This document shows positions 50,209-59,814 of a stretch of DNA of 64,000 nucleotides, piece after piece. The translations under genes were made by a program, and so were the position numbers. The DNA lies in assembly GCF_018257515.1 (NCBI RefSeq), contig NZ_JAERJR010000007.1, forward strand, positions 1-64,000, read 5' to 3'. The notes beneath the pieces were generated by a model that saw only the letters and a program-made list of their open reading frames with translations, had not been told where the DNA came from and ran no database searches. The stretch's first letter is position 1. Each line of letters starts with the position of its first letter. The stretch is from Tatumella sp. JGM118 (GTDB lineage: Bacteria > Pseudomonadota > Gammaproteobacteria > Enterobacterales > Enterobacteriaceae).

Positions 50209-50222
50209 ATGATCCACATCAA
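50209..50222 (+). promoter_or_regulatory. FNR binding site upstream of focA-pflB
   Basis: ATGAT-CCAC-ATCAA matches the FNR consensus TTGAT-N4-ATCAA with one mismatch. A -10-like TACGCT (50245-50250) would start transcription near 50257, placing the FNR centre at about -41.5, the class II activator position. The rest of the 326-base ycaO-focA spacer is AT-rich with the ycaO terminator and no gene. Confidence 0.65.
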
Positions 50223-50280
50223 GTTGCGGTTATAAACGTTTTGTTACGCTTAACTCAGCGAAAAACCCGGAGGGGTTAGT

Positions 50281-51141
50281 GTGAAAACTGACAATCCTTT
50301 TAATTTACTGATGCCGGCAGCCATGGCGAAAGTTGCCGAAGATGCCGGGGTGTATAAAGCCTCGAAACATCCCTTAACTACGTTCTTTCTGGCCATCACT
50401 GCCGGTGTATTCATCTCCATCGCATTTACCTTTTATATCACCGCCACGACCGGTAGCTCTGCTCTGCCTTACGGGCTGTCAAAACTGGCTGGCGGCTTCT
50501 GTTTCTCACTCGGGCTGATTCTGGTGGTGGTCTGTGGTGCCGACCTTTTTACCTCAACCGTCCTCATTGTGGTCGCCAAAGCCAGTAAACGTATCAGCTG
50601 GGGTCAGCTCGCGCGCCACTGGATAAACGTTTACATAGGAAATTTGTTTGGTGCGCTTTTTTTTGTCGGGTTAATCTGGTTTTCCGGAGAACATATGCTG
50701 GCCAACGGAGGCTGGGGAATGAATGTCCTGCAAACGGCTGACCATAAGATGCATCACACCTTCGTGGAAGCTGTCGTGCTGGGAATACTGGCCAACTTGC
50801 TGGTTTGCCTGGCGGTATGGATGAGTTACTCCGGTCGGTCGCTCACCGATAAAACGATCGCCATGATCCTGCCGGTCACTATGTTTGTCTCCAGCGGTTT
50901 CGAGCACAGTATTGCCAATATGTTCATGATCCCGCTGGGGATCGTCATCAAAAATTTCGCCTCACCCGAATTCTGGCAACTGGCAGGGATCTCTGCGGAT
51001 CAATTCCCTTCCCTGACCCCCGGTCATTTTATTCTGAACAACCTGATTCCGGTCACCCTGGGAAACATTCTCGGCGGAGGCCTGTTAGTAGGCTTAACCT
51101 ACTGGATGATTTATCTGCGTAACGAGGGTGTACGTCAGTGA
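50281..51141 (+). CDS. focA: Formate channel FocA
   Basis: FocA is the pentameric formate-nitrite transporter that exports and imports formate during fermentation. The 286-residue protein has six membrane helices, the conserved channel histidine H209 (SSGFEHSIANMFMIP), and the FNT signatures GGFCFSLGLILVVVCGADLF and ILANLLVCLAVW. The GTG start at 50281 is preceded by GGAGGGG and gives the family N-terminus. It is followed by pflB after 88 bases, as in E. coli. Confidence 0.97.
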   Translation: MKTDNPFNLLMPAAMAKVAEDAGVYKASKHPLTTFFLAITAGVFISIAFTFYITATTGSSALPYGLSKLAGGFCFSLGLILVVVCGADLFTSTVLIVVAKASKRISWGQLARHWINVYIGNLFGALFFVGLIWFSGEHMLANGGWGMNVLQTADHKMHHTFVEAVVLGILANLLVCLAVWMSYSGRSLTDKTIAMILPVTMFVSSGFEHSIANMFMIPLGIVIKNFASPEFWQLAGISADQFPSLTPGHFILNNLIPVTLGNILGGGLLVGLTYWMIYLRNEGVRQ

Positions 51142-51229
51142 CAGGTCGTTACTTTATGGATTCCTTGTACCGCCAGGCACGCATAATGCTGCCAGTGCGC
51201 TCAACTCAACTTAATAAGGCAGGCATATC

Positions 51230-53512
51230 ATGACTGAACTCAACGAAAAAATGGCCGTGGCGTGGCAGGCATTCACCGCCGGTGAATGGCAGAACAGCAT
51301 TAACGTTCGTGATTTTATTCAGAAAAACTATACCCCTTACGAGGGCGATGAAGCCTTCCTGAGTACAGCGACCGAAGCCACCACCGTGCTTTGGGATAAA
51401 GTCATGGAAGGGATCAAAATCGAAAACCGTACCCATGCGCCGGTTGACTTTGATACAGACCTGGCTTCCACGATCACTTCCCACGATGCGGGATACATCA
51501 ATAAATCCCTGGAAAAAATCGTGGGTCTGCAAACGGATGCCCCACTGAAACGTGCTCTGATCCCTTATGGTGGTATCCGTATGGTGGAAGGCTCCTGTCA
51601 GGTCTATGGTCGCCAGCTCGACCCGGCACTGAAAAAAATCTTTACTGACTACCGTAAAACCCATAATCAGGGGGTTTTCGATGTTTACACCCCCGATATT
51701 ATGCGCTGCCGTAAATCCGGCATCCTGACCGGTCTGCCGGATGCCTATGGCCGCGGCAGGATCATCGGCGATTATCGTCGTGTGGCCCTGTACGGGATTG
51801 ATGCCCTGATGAAAGATAAGCTCGCACAGTTTGGTTCTCTGCAGAGTGATCTTGAAAGCGGTAAAAACCTGGAAGAGACCATCCGCCTGCGTGAAGAAAT
51901 CGCCGATCAATATCAGGCATTAAAAGATATGAAAGAGATGGCCAGCCGTTATGGATGTGATATCTCTGCACCGGCAACCAATGCCCGTGAAGCCGTCCAG
52001 TGGACCTATTTTGGTTATCTGGCTGCCGTCAAATCGCAGAACGGTGCCGCGATGTCTTTCGGCCGCGTCTCAACGTTCCTGGATGTCTATATCGAACGCG
52101 ATATCCGCGCCGGTAAACTCACTGAAGATGAGGCTCAGGAACTGATCGACCATCTGGTCATGAAATTACGTATGGTCCGTTTCCTGCGGACACCGGAATA
52201 TGATGAACTGTTTTCCGGCGACCCGATCTGGGCGACCGAATCTCTGGCAGGAATGGGGCTGGACGGGCGTACACTGGTCACCAAAAGTACCTTCCGTTTC
52301 CTGAATACCCTCTACACCATGGGGCCTTCTCCGGAACCAAATATGACCATCCTTTGGTCAGAACAGTTACCGCTGAACTTCAAAAAATTTGCCGCAAAAG
52401 TCTCTATCGACACCTCGTCTATCCAGTATGAAAACGATGATCTGATGCGTCCGGATTTTAACAGTGACGACTATGCGATTGCCTGCTGTGTCAGCCCGAT
52501 GGTAGTAGGTAAACAAATGCAGTTCTTCGGTGCCCGTGCGAACCTGGCGAAAACAATGCTCTATGCCATCAACGGCGGTATGGACGAGAAACTTAAAATC
52601 CAGGTCGGACCGAAAGAACCTGCGATGACCGATGAAGTGCTGGATTTCGATAAAGTGATGGCCCGGATGGATCATTTTATGGACTGGCTGGCGACACAGT
52701 ATGTCACTGCGCTTAATATCATCCATTACATGCACGATAAATATAGTTATGAAGCGGCACTGATGGCGCTGCATGACCGGGATGTTTACCGCACTATGGC
52801 GTGTGGTATTGCCGGGTTATCTGTCGCGGCTGACTCACTGTCTGCCATTAAATATGCCAAAGTGAAACCGGTTCGTGATGAGAATGGCCTGGCCATCGAC
52901 TTTGAAATCGAAGGGGAATATCCGCAGTTTGGTAATAATGATTCCCGTGTTGATGATCTGGCGTGTGACCTGGTCGAACGTTTCATGAAAAAAATTCAGA
53001 AACTGAATACCTACCGCCATGCTGTCCCAACGCAGTCTGTGCTGACGATTACCTCCAACGTGGTGTATGGCAAAAAAACCGGAAATACCCCGGATGGTCG
53101 CCGGGCCGGAGCACCTTTCGGGCCCGGTGCCAACCCGATGCATGGACGTGACCAGAAAGGTGCCGTTGCATCGTTGACGTCCGTCGCGAAACTACCGTTT
53201 GCCTATGCAAAAGACGGTATCTCTTATACCTTCTCAATTGTGCCTAACGCACTGGGTAAAGATGATGAGGTGCGTAAAGCCAATCTGGCAGGTCTTATGG
53301 ATGGATATTTCCACCATGAATCTGCGATTGAAGGCGGCCAGCACCTGAACGTGAATGTCATGAATCGTGAAATGTTACTGGAAGCGATGGAAGACCCGGA
53401 AAAATATCCTCAGCTGACGATTCGTGTCTCAGGCTATGCCGTACGCTTTAACTCTCTGACCAAAGAACAGCAGCATGATGTAATTACCCGTACCTTTACT
53501 CAGTCCATCTGA
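51230..53512 (+). CDS. pflB: Pyruvate formate-lyase
   Basis: PflB cleaves pyruvate with CoA to acetyl-CoA and formate under anaerobiosis, using a glycyl radical. The 760-residue protein is full length. Active-site cysteines are C419 and C420 (IACCVSPM), and the radical glycine is G735 (RVSGYAVRF) near the C-terminus. All needed residues are intact. FocA exports the formate and PflA installs the radical. A terminator lies between pflB and pflA. Confidence 0.98.
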   Translation: MTELNEKMAVAWQAFTAGEWQNSINVRDFIQKNYTPYEGDEAFLSTATEATTVLWDKVMEGIKIENRTHAPVDFDTDLASTITSHDAGYINKSLEKIVGLQTDAPLKRALIPYGGIRMVEGSCQVYGRQLDPALKKIFTDYRKTHNQGVFDVYTPDIMRCRKSGILTGLPDAYGRGRIIGDYRRVALYGIDALMKDKLAQFGSLQSDLESGKNLEETIRLREEIADQYQALKDMKEMASRYGCDISAPATNAREAVQWTYFGYLAAVKSQNGAAMSFGRVSTFLDVYIERDIRAGKLTEDEAQELIDHLVMKLRMVRFLRTPEYDELFSGDPIWATESLAGMGLDGRTLVTKSTFRFLNTLYTMGPSPEPNMTILWSEQLPLNFKKFAAKVSIDTSSIQYENDDLMRPDFNSDDYAIACCVSPMVVGKQMQFFGARANLAKTMLYAINGGMDEKLKIQVGPKEPAMTDEVLDFDKVMARMDHFMDWLATQYVTALNIIHYMHDKYSYEAALMALHDRDVYRTMACGIAGLSVAADSLSAIKYAKVKPVRDENGLAIDFEIEGEYPQFGNNDSRVDDLACDLVERFMKKIQKLNTYRHAVPTQSVLTITSNVVYGKKTGNTPDGRRAGAPFGPGANPMHGRDQKGAVASLTSVAKLPFAYAKDGISYTFSIVPNALGKDDEVRKANLAGLMDGYFHHESAIEGGQHLNVNVMNREMLLEAMEDPEKYPQLTIRVSGYAVRFNSLTKEQQHDVITRTFTQSI

Positions 53513-53532
53513 AGCCACTGAGTCATTACCGT

Positions 53533-53559
53533 AAAAGGCTCCTTAAAAGGAGCCTTTTT
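53533..53559 (+). terminator. pflB terminator
   Basis: AAAAGGCTCCTT pairs with AAGGAGCCTTTT, with a T-run, 20 bases after pflB. Confidence 0.92.
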
Positions 53560-53668
53560 GCTTACGCTGTTTTACTATCGCTCAGATAAGAACAGGGTTT
53601 CGACCCCCCTGGCCCGTTGAATACCCGTCCTGCATTTTTTGTGGCAGGTAAAAAGGAGGAACCATTAC

Positions 53669-54409
53669 ATGTCAGTGACTGGTCATATTCATTCTATCGA
53701 ATCCTGCGGAACCGTTGACGGGCCGGGGATTCGTTTTATCGTCTTTTTTCAGGGATGCCTGCTTCGCTGCCTCTATTGCCATAACCGGGACACCTGGGAT
53801 ACCCACAGCGGTAAAGAAGTCTCTGTTCAGGAACTGATGAATGACCTCCTTTCATATCGTCACTATATCAAGGCTTCCGGCGGCGGAGTGACCGCATCCG
53901 GCGGTGAAGCGATTCTGCAGGCAGAGTTTGTCCGTGACTGGTTCCGGGCCTGCAAAGAGGCCGGAATTGATACCTGCCTGGACACCAATGGCTTCGTACG
54001 CCGTTATGATCATGTAATTGATGAATTGCTGGATGTCACAGACCTGGTCATGCTGGATCTGAAACAAATTAATGATGAAATTCACCAGAAACTGACCGGT
54101 GTGCCGAATCACCGGATGCTGGAATTTGCAGAGTATTTACATAAACGCGGGCAGAACACCTGGATACGTTATGTCGTCGTACCGGGATACAGTGATGATG
54201 ATGCGTCAGCTCATCAGCTGGGACAGTTTATCGCCCCGATGGATAACATAACGAAAGTTGAACTGCTGCCCTATCACGAACTGGGCAAACACAAATGGAC
54301 CACAATGGGTGAGGACTATCAGCTCGAAGGTGTCAGGCCTCCCCCGAAAGAGACAATGGAAAGAATTAAAGCCATTATTGCCAGTTATGGGCATAAGGTT
54401 ATTTACTGA
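53669..54409 (+). CDS. pflA: Pyruvate formate-lyase activating enzyme
   Basis: PflA is a radical SAM enzyme that generates the glycyl radical on PflB. The 246-residue protein has the iron-sulfur motif CLLRCLYC (C30, C34, C37) and the glycine-rich SAM-binding strand [14 protein letters not shown] 53669 has an excellent AAGGAGG upstream and gives [21 protein letters not shown] longer frame from 53639 was rejected because it swallows the ribosome site. It is separated from pflB by a terminator, so it probably also has its own promoter. Confidence 0.97.
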   Translation: MSVTGHIHSIESCGTVDGPGIRFIVFFQGCLLRCLYCHNRDTWDTHSGKEVSVQELMNDLLSYRHYIKASGGGVTASGGEAILQAEFVRDWFRACKEAGIDTCLDTNGFVRRYDHVIDELLDVTDLVMLDLKQINDEIHQKLTGVPNHRMLEFAEYLHKRGQNTWIRYVVVPGYSDDDASAHQLGQFIAPMDNITKVELLPYHELGKHKWTTMGEDYQLEGVRPPPKETMERIKAIIASYGHKVIY

Positions 54410-54421
54410 ATATACCGGACA

Positions 54422-54450
54422 CTAAAAAAGGGCCTCTGGCCCTTTTTTAG
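54422..54450. terminator. Bidirectional terminator between pflA and ycaD
   Basis: CTAAAAAAGGGCC pairs with GGCCCTTTTTTAG between convergent genes. Confidence 0.92.
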
Positions 54451-54470
54451 TGAAGGATCAGCCGGATTAA

Positions 54471-55622
54471 TCAGGCATGTGCCACCGGCGTTGTCTGGTG
54501 GTCTGCTTTACGCAGTAACATGACCAGATAAACGAAAGATACGGCTGCTATCATGGTAAACAAAACATTGTCCGAGTAGTGTTCCATCAGCAATGAGGTC
54601 ATTACCGGGCCCAGCAGACTGCCGATGGTATAACTTAGCAGCAGGGCCTGATTCATCGCGATCAGTTCATGATGTGCCACTTTTTCACAGGCCCATGACA
54701 TGGCCACCGGGTAGAGCGTGAAACAGGAGCACCCCAGAATAAACAGCGCCGGCACCATTGCCATTTGAGATAACATGGCCAAAGCGCCCAGGATCACCAT
54801 AAAGACCTGAATTCTCAATACCATCAGACGCCCGAAACGATCTGCCAGCCTGCCGATAGGCCACTGCCCGAGGATGGCGGCACTGACCAGCAATGCCATC
54901 CAATAGCCCACATTCGAATCGCTCATGCCGCGATGGGAGAGGTAGAGCGGCAATAAACCATACAGTGAACCCAGAACCACTCCGGAGAGGATGCAGCCAT
55001 TGATCCCCAGCCGTGAAGAATGACGGCCGAACATTTCCCGGACGTTGGGTGTTTCAGCCTCCGCCGCGATTTCCGGCGTTTTAATGCGGGTAAACAGTAA
55101 TGGCAGAAATGCCACGACAATCAGCATGACCAGCATAGGCAGTACATAACCCGCTTTATCGGAAACGAAGCTGACCAGTAACTGTCCCAGAACCGTAGCA
55201 ATATAATAAACGATCATATACGCTGCCAGCAGACGTCCGCGGTTGCGCGGCGTACCTGAACACAGTAACGCGCTCTCGACAACAACCCAGATTAACGCAC
55301 AACCGGTACCTGCCAGAAAACGCCACAGTGTCCAGCCCGCAAACCCACCAGCAATTAACAGAGCGCCTGTCGCCACTGCAAACACACCGGCGGCAAGGTA
55401 ATAACTGCGGTTAAAACCAAGCCGGCGGATCACTTTACCGGCAATAATGGTCCCCAGTAAGTTACCCGAGAAATAAGCAGAACTCACGACGCCAACCTGC
55501 CAGGTCGCGAACTGGTCATGGGCCAGCCATAAAGGCACAAGTGTATTCAACACCGCAATCGCAATGGTTAATAACAGTAAACCACTCAGTAAAAGCAATA
55601 CGGGACGGGACCATGCAGACAT
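54471..55622 (-). CDS. ycaD: MFS transporter YcaD
   Basis: A 12-helix major facilitator of unknown substrate. The protein matches E. coli YcaD along its length, including [43 protein letters not shown] and [19 protein letters not shown] (the MFS motif A copy). ATG 55622 gives [18 protein letters not shown] and 383 residues (E. coli 382). ATGs at 55628 and 55682 are possible alternatives without better ribosome sites. The accessory pilus locus begins just beyond it. Confidence 0.9.
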   Translation of the reverse strand: MSAWSRPVLLLLSGLLLLTIAIAVLNTLVPLWLAHDQFATWQVGVVSSAYFSGNLLGTIIAGKVIRRLGFNRSYYLAAGVFAVATGALLIAGGFAGWTLWRFLAGTGCALIWVVVESALLCSGTPRNRGRLLAAYMIVYYIATVLGQLLVSFVSDKAGYVLPMLVMLIVVAFLPLLFTRIKTPEIAAEAETPNVREMFGRHSSRLGINGCILSGVVLGSLYGLLPLYLSHRGMSDSNVGYWMALLVSAAILGQWPIGRLADRFGRLMVLRIQVFMVILGALAMLSQMAMVPALFILGCSCFTLYPVAMSWACEKVAHHELIAMNQALLLSYTIGSLLGPVMTSLLMEHYSDNVLFTMIAAVSFVYLVMLLRKADHQTTPVAHA

Positions 55623-55891
55623 AGCCATAACCACAGAAGGAAATAATGTGGCGAATAATGGCACCAACAATTTTAAAGTCAATTAACAAAAATATGCAGA
55701 GCATTTTTTGCTTTCGCAGCGGGGAATTAATGAGAAACACGGGAAGTGTCAGGCCTGTTGATTAACAGTTTTATTACTTCAGGAGATGCAGATAAGTAAC
55801 AATATCGGGCAGGACATAAAAGCTCTGCCACAGATATCTCCTCTGATAGCGTCAGATTTTACTTATTATGTATCGTTTTGAACTGTATTTT
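55623..55891. other. Intergenic spacer between ycaD and the mini-pilin gene
   Basis: This AT-rich spacer contains the start region of ycaD and a small inverted repeat CTGTTGATTAACAG (about 55757-55770). I see no gene, no clear terminator for the mini-pilin gene, and no tRNA. Confidence 0.6.
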
Positions 55892-56161
55892 TTAGTAACT
55901 CACCACCACACGATTAATACCGTCCCCGGTCGCCACATCCGGACGAACGGTGATCCTATAGGCAACGTTTCTGTTGCAATGTACGGAGATATCACCTGCT
56001 GAGGCCTCTAGTAGCATTGCGCAGCGATTGACCACCTGCAAATGTATTCCTAAAGAAGCCTCAACTATCTGACTCGTTGCCGGAAAAGCTACCATCAGAC
56101 TCATTGCTGAAAAAATAGCTGAAAAAACTAAAGCTCTGATACTTCTGTGCGGGTATCGCAT
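55892..56161 (-). CDS. Secreted half-size spore-coat-U (SCPU)-like protein
   Basis: An 89-residue protein with a signal peptide (basic start, hydrophobic core ALVFSAIFSAMSLMVAF, likely cut after PATS). The mature part LGIHLQVVNRCAMLLEAS then GDISVHCNRNVAYRITV and C-terminal NRVVVSY lines up with the first cysteine strand, the second cysteine strand and the last strand of SCPU pilins. In the adjacent pilin these are VSLTVLKACSIT, VVCTKNTPYKVS and VLLSVDY. The middle of the domain (about 60 residues) is absent. GAGGGGG just before the ATG supports translation. It lies 355 bases past the tip adhesin, beyond a hairpin and a heptamer tract. Function unknown; a cap, regulator or relic are all possible. 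Confidence 0.65.
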   Translation of the reverse strand: MRYPHRSIRALVFSAIFSAMSLMVAFPATSQIVEASLGIHLQVVNRCAMLLEASAGDISVHCNRNVAYRITVRPDVATGDGINRVVVSY

Positions 56162-56383
56162 TTTCCACCCCCTCTTGCAATGAATGCAGCAGGCTAATGC
56201 TTTCCGCCCTGGTTAAATGTTTAAAATATAAAACTACTTTAGGTAATCTTTGCTACCTGTTGCCTTAGATATACAAGAGGGTGCGAATATTTACAAATGA
56301 AATAAATATTTTTTATGATTTAAGTCATTTTGGGAAAAAGAGTGTGATTTACAGAAAGGTAATGAACGAATACTAAGCAGAAC

Positions 56384-56452
56384 AGAGAAGAGAGAAGAGA
56401 GAAGAGAGAAGAGAGAAGAGAGAAGAGAGAAGAGAGAAGAGAGAAGAGAGAG
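56384..56452. repeat. Nine tandem heptanucleotide repeats (AGAGAAG)
   Basis: Nine perfect copies of AGAGAAG fill 56384-56446, followed by a partial unit AGAGAG. Read on the strand of the pilus genes the unit is CTTCTCT, a G-free pyrimidine tract. It lies between the tip adhesin stop (56516) and the mini-pilin start (56161). Tracts like this expand and contract by slipped-strand mispairing. Seven is not a multiple of three, but no credible gene spans the tract. Confidence 0.95.
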
Positions 56453-56466
56453 CCGACAGGAATATG

Positions 56467-56506
56467 GCCGGCTTGTCAACGTCCGATTCGGACAGCGCAC
56501 AAGCCG
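56467..56506 (-). terminator. Large hairpin just after the tip adhesin gene
   Basis: GCCGGCTTGT pairs perfectly with ACAAGCCGGC, and the loop contains a second small palindrome (GTCCGATTCGGAC). There is no T-run after it on the minus strand; instead a C/U-rich repeat tract follows. It may protect the 3' end of pilus mRNA or act with Rho. Confidence 0.55.
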
Positions 56507-56515
56507 GCAAGCAGA

Positions 56516-57472
56516 TTAATAATTCAGTGTCACCGTCACCGTATCACTGTAGTCGCCAGGTGTAGGCCAGCTTTGGGAGGGAACGACGCCATAAACGGTC
56601 ATACTTTGGCTTGAGCCGGTCGCAGAAGTGACTGTCTGTGTATTTGTATCATCCCATGGCTTACTGTGAGCGGCATCCTGATATAGCTGATAGGACACAC
56701 ACTGATTATCTGAGCTATTACACAGATAACGGGTCGATTGCTGACTATGCAAGCCGCTACCCAGTCCTACCGAAAAGGCCGTATTCACCGGACAGGTCAC
56801 CGTGACCGTCGATGTGGAGGTTGTCGATAAGGCTGATGAAGCCGCCGGACTTAACTCCCCGAAGTTCAGATCACTGACATTGTTGATCTGACAACCATTT
56901 TTCACCGCGGCATTGGCTCCCAGCTGTACCGTCCGGGTATTGGTCGATGCCATTGATGCACAGGAAGGCAACTGACTACTGCTGCTGGCATAACTGTACT
57001 TGATCACTGTCCAGAAGCCATAATTATAGTAATCAGAGGCGGTCAGTTTAGTTTGTCCGGAAACTATCTTCGACACTAAAGTGAAGTCCTTTTCCACCGA
57101 ACCGCCCACCGGCACCACAAAGTCTCCCTGCGCATAGACAGTATTGTTTGCACTGAGTGCATCCGACGTATCCGTTGAAGAATAAACATTAAAATACAAC
57201 GGATAACCACTCACACCGTTCGGATTCATTGCCAGAGGGGCGTTATCCTGTAAGGTCAGACAGGCCCTGATATACTCAGGGACTGAATCATAATTATTAC
57301 AGGTAAAGGCCACTTGTCCTGAGGTGGATGCAGACTGCCCCGCCGTGACCGTACCAAAACTAAAGGTTATCCCCCCACCATTCCAGCAATTCGGAGCGGC
57401 AGAGGCCCCCGATGAAAAACCGAAACCGATACCTGCGAGCATTAACCACAACATCGTTCTAATTATTGGCAT
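56516..57472 (-). CDS. Two-domain tip adhesin of archaic chaperone-usher pilus (CsuE-like)
   Basis: A 318-residue exported protein with signal peptide ending SGASA, then an N-terminal domain opening APNCWNGGGITFSFGTV and a second SCPU domain from about residue 198 (GCQINNVSDLNFGELSP), finishing GDYSDTVTVTLNY. Two consecutive SCPU-type domains are the build of CsuE-type tip subunits, whose N-terminal domain contacts surfaces. ATG 57472 has GGAGG six bases upstream. It overlaps the usher end by ten bases, so expression is coupled. Binding specificity cannot be read from sequence. Confidence 0.85.
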   Translation of the reverse strand: MPIIRTMLWLMLAGIGFGFSSGASAAPNCWNGGGITFSFGTVTAGQSASTSGQVAFTCNNYDSVPEYIRACLTLQDNAPLAMNPNGVSGYPLYFNVYSSTDTSDALSANNTVYAQGDFVVPVGGSVEKDFTLVSKIVSGQTKLTASDYYNYGFWTVIKYSYASSSSQLPSCASMASTNTRTVQLGANAAVKNGCQINNVSDLNFGELSPAASSALSTTSTSTVTVTCPVNTAFSVGLGSGLHSQQSTRYLCNSSDNQCVSYQLYQDAAHSKPWDDTNTQTVTSATGSSQSMTVYGVVPSQSWPTPGDYSDTVTVTLNY

Positions 57473-59814
57473 ATCGCCTCCATCTGCACCACACTTTTCC
57501 CTGCGGGCAACTCTGCTGGTAATTGTATCCGGCAATCTCCATGGGTACCGTGAACAATAACCTCACCCCTGGCCGGTGGATCTTCCAGATAGATATTGCC
57601 TTCATAACCCACCACCGTATGGGTCGTCCCTTTCACGGCAGTCAGCCCTTCTGCGTTTGTTACATCAACTGTTGCTGCAAAAGGTAACGCAGTCCCGTTT
57701 GCCTGTTTACCGGTAATCAATAAGGCATGAGTCCGGTAAATAGAGAATGCGGCGACCGCACCATCACCCCTCTTCGGAATCACTTTCTGCTCGGTATACA
57801 ACGCCCGGTAATCCATCGGCAGCGACAACACATCTATCGAAATATCATTACTGAAATAAGGATCCAGATCATTGAGAAATAATGTGCCGTTTTTATCCGT
57901 TTTACCTGCCGGTCGATGCTGCAGATACACCGGAATATCCGGAACCCCTGCAGTATCAACGATCGCAAAGGCATCTCCCAGCTCACGGGTCGCATACATA
58001 TGCCCCATAAACAGACCGACTGCGCCGGTCATTGATGCATAATAGTTATTCTGCTGATTATAGCGGTTATAACCGAGTTCCAGGTCGCTCCAGCGTGTCC
58101 GCTGGCGATAGTCTGCATGGGTATTCGGATTATCTCCGCTTTGTACCGACACATCGCCTCCCCAGCCTGGTTTATTGGAGTCCAGCGTCCGTGACCAGGT
58201 TAGCTGGTTATAGGTCGACTGGCTTTCCTGTGACCGCTGAACCGACACATACTGATGGTCGCTCAGCGGGAACGACAGATTGATATACACCGTCTTATCG
58301 CGTGTATCTTCCATCGATTGCGTCAGGCTGGTCGCAATGTTGAAACGCTGGCCGAACGTCTTAAACCATGAAAATCCTGCATATTGCTGATGTGTTTCAG
58401 GATACTGGCGGTTAATCCAGCTCATTCCGACCGTACCCATATGCGTGAAAGACCAGCTGATAAAGGCATTATCGGAATGCGTGGCTAAGGTACCTTCAGT
58501 CAGCACTGACATATCACGATAGGCCATACTGCGTCGCGTTTGCGAAACGGAGGCGCTAAAGCGCTGATCTGACCACTGCCAGCCCATTCCCCATTGCTGA
58601 CCGGCCTCTCCGTCATGACGGCTGACAGAGAAGTCACTGTGGACAATCCCCAGCATCGGGGAGAGCAGATAATTAAACCCTAGTCCGCCATTCTGAAGAG
58701 GTTGTCCCTGCTCGGTATGCCCTTCCAGGGTTAGCCGATCCGCCAGACCATACCGCCAGTTTCCCGTCGCCATAAAGTCAGGATCGTAACTGAAGGAACG
58801 ATAACTATAATTTTCACGTACCCAGCCGGTGTTCAGACTCCAGGTATCCAGACCTTTCGACAACAGTAAATCAGACCCATAGAGGTTCAGATTGATGACA
58901 CGTTGCTGACCATTAATATCGGTGATCACGACCTGCGCCGTGTTGCTGCCGGTAAAAAAGGGGGTCGTAGTCAGGGTAAACTGGCCCGGGTTCACATGCT
59001 CTGACGATTGTTTAATCCCCTGCACATAGAGATCGACGCTCGACGGTAATGCTGTCGTATCAGACAGCACATCCTGTGCTGAGGTATTGAAGTTCGGCTG
59101 TAAGCTATAGTTATGAGAGATGCTGAAGCCGCCAAAACGGACGCTATTCGTCCATGATTGCGAACCGGTATAACTATCGCCCAGGGTGATACTCAGCAGT
59201 TTATCCGGATTGTCATAACTCCAGCTGGTCATCAGACGCTGGGTGCTGTTATCCGTATTGCCCCTCAGGTCTTCAAACCGGCTGTTAAAGGAGCTACTGA
59301 AATTTCCCGGACCAATACCAAAGGAACGTAACTGCGTATAAGCGGTAACATCCTGGCCTGATGCATCCTGACTGGCATAGAGATCATAGTTCAGTGCCAT
59401 CCCTTTTACTGCCGGAGAGAACTGCTGACCTGAAAGCAAACCGGATTGCTGCTGGCTATTGAGTTTTTGGTCCCCGCCCAGCCAGTGTTTATCCGCTTTT
59501 ATTTCCAGCACCTGGCCCAGGGCATCATAATGGATACCGAGTCCCGGCTGACTGCTCAGATCTAAACGATTATTTTTTAAAGGTAACTGCTGAGTATTAA
59601 TATTTAGTTTTTTGGCATCTTCAGCGGCGATATAAAAGTTTTGACCCTGTTTTGAAATCTGAAACAGGCCAGGAACAGAGGCTCCGTTGACCGTAATATT
59701 CAGATATAACATTTCATCCGGAGCCGCAAAAACAGACGATGACAGAAATAGCGACGTATATAAAAAATAGTTACTGGAGTGTGATCGGGACTGTTTTTGT
59801 TGTCGAATCATCAT
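57463..59814 (-). CDS. Outer membrane usher of archaic chaperone-usher pilus (CsuD-like)
   Basis: The usher forms the outer-membrane pore that receives chaperone-subunit complexes and polymerises the pilus. The 783-residue product has a signal peptide (SLFLSSSVFAAPDE), an N-terminal periplasmic domain (LYLNITVNGASVPGLFQISKQ would be its first strands) and a long beta-barrel. A plug and C-terminal domains with SVDLYVQGI, GQFTLTTTPFFTGSN and LLITGKQANGTALPFAATV follow. It is shorter than classical FimD-type ushers (about 830-880), as in the archaic clade. Start at 59814 or 59811. It overlaps the chaperone gene by 44 bases and has no clear ribosome site, so coupling is likely. Confidence 0.88.
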   Translation of the reverse strand: MMIRQQKQSRSHSSNYFLYTSLFLSSSVFAAPDEMLYLNITVNGASVPGLFQISKQGQNFYIAAEDAKKLNINTQQLPLKNNRLDLSSQPGLGIHYDALGQVLEIKADKHWLGGDQKLNSQQQSGLLSGQQFSPAVKGMALNYDLYASQDASGQDVTAYTQLRSFGIGPGNFSSSFNSRFEDLRGNTDNSTQRLMTSWSYDNPDKLLSITLGDSYTGSQSWTNSVRFGGFSISHNYSLQPNFNTSAQDVLSDTTALPSSVDLYVQGIKQSSEHVNPGQFTLTTTPFFTGSNTAQVVITDINGQQRVINLNLYGSDLLLSKGLDTWSLNTGWVRENYSYRSFSYDPDFMATGNWRYGLADRLTLEGHTEQGQPLQNGGLGFNYLLSPMLGIVHSDFSVSRHDGEAGQQWGMGWQWSDQRFSASVSQTRRSMAYRDMSVLTEGTLATHSDNAFISWSFTHMGTVGMSWINRQYPETHQQYAGFSWFKTFGQRFNIATSLTQSMEDTRDKTVYINLSFPLSDHQYVSVQRSQESQSTYNQLTWSRTLDSNKPGWGGDVSVQSGDNPNTHADYRQRTRWSDLELGYNRYNQQNNYYASMTGAVGLFMGHMYATRELGDAFAIVDTAGVPDIPVYLQHRPAGKTDKNGTLFLNDLDPYFSNDISIDVLSLPMDYRALYTEQKVIPKRGDGAVAAFSIYRTHALLITGKQANGTALPFAATVDVTNAEGLTAVKGTTHTVVGYEGNIYLEDPPARGEVIVHGTHGDCRIQLPAELPAGKSVVQMEAICQ

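Noticed and set aside
56384-56452. CRISPR-like array
   Set aside because: The units are contiguous heptamers without spacers and there are no cas genes.
56291-56500. 69-codon frame across the heptamer tract, reading repeated LLSSLFS
   Set aside because: Low-complexity translation of the repeat; no signal peptide, ribosome site or similarity.
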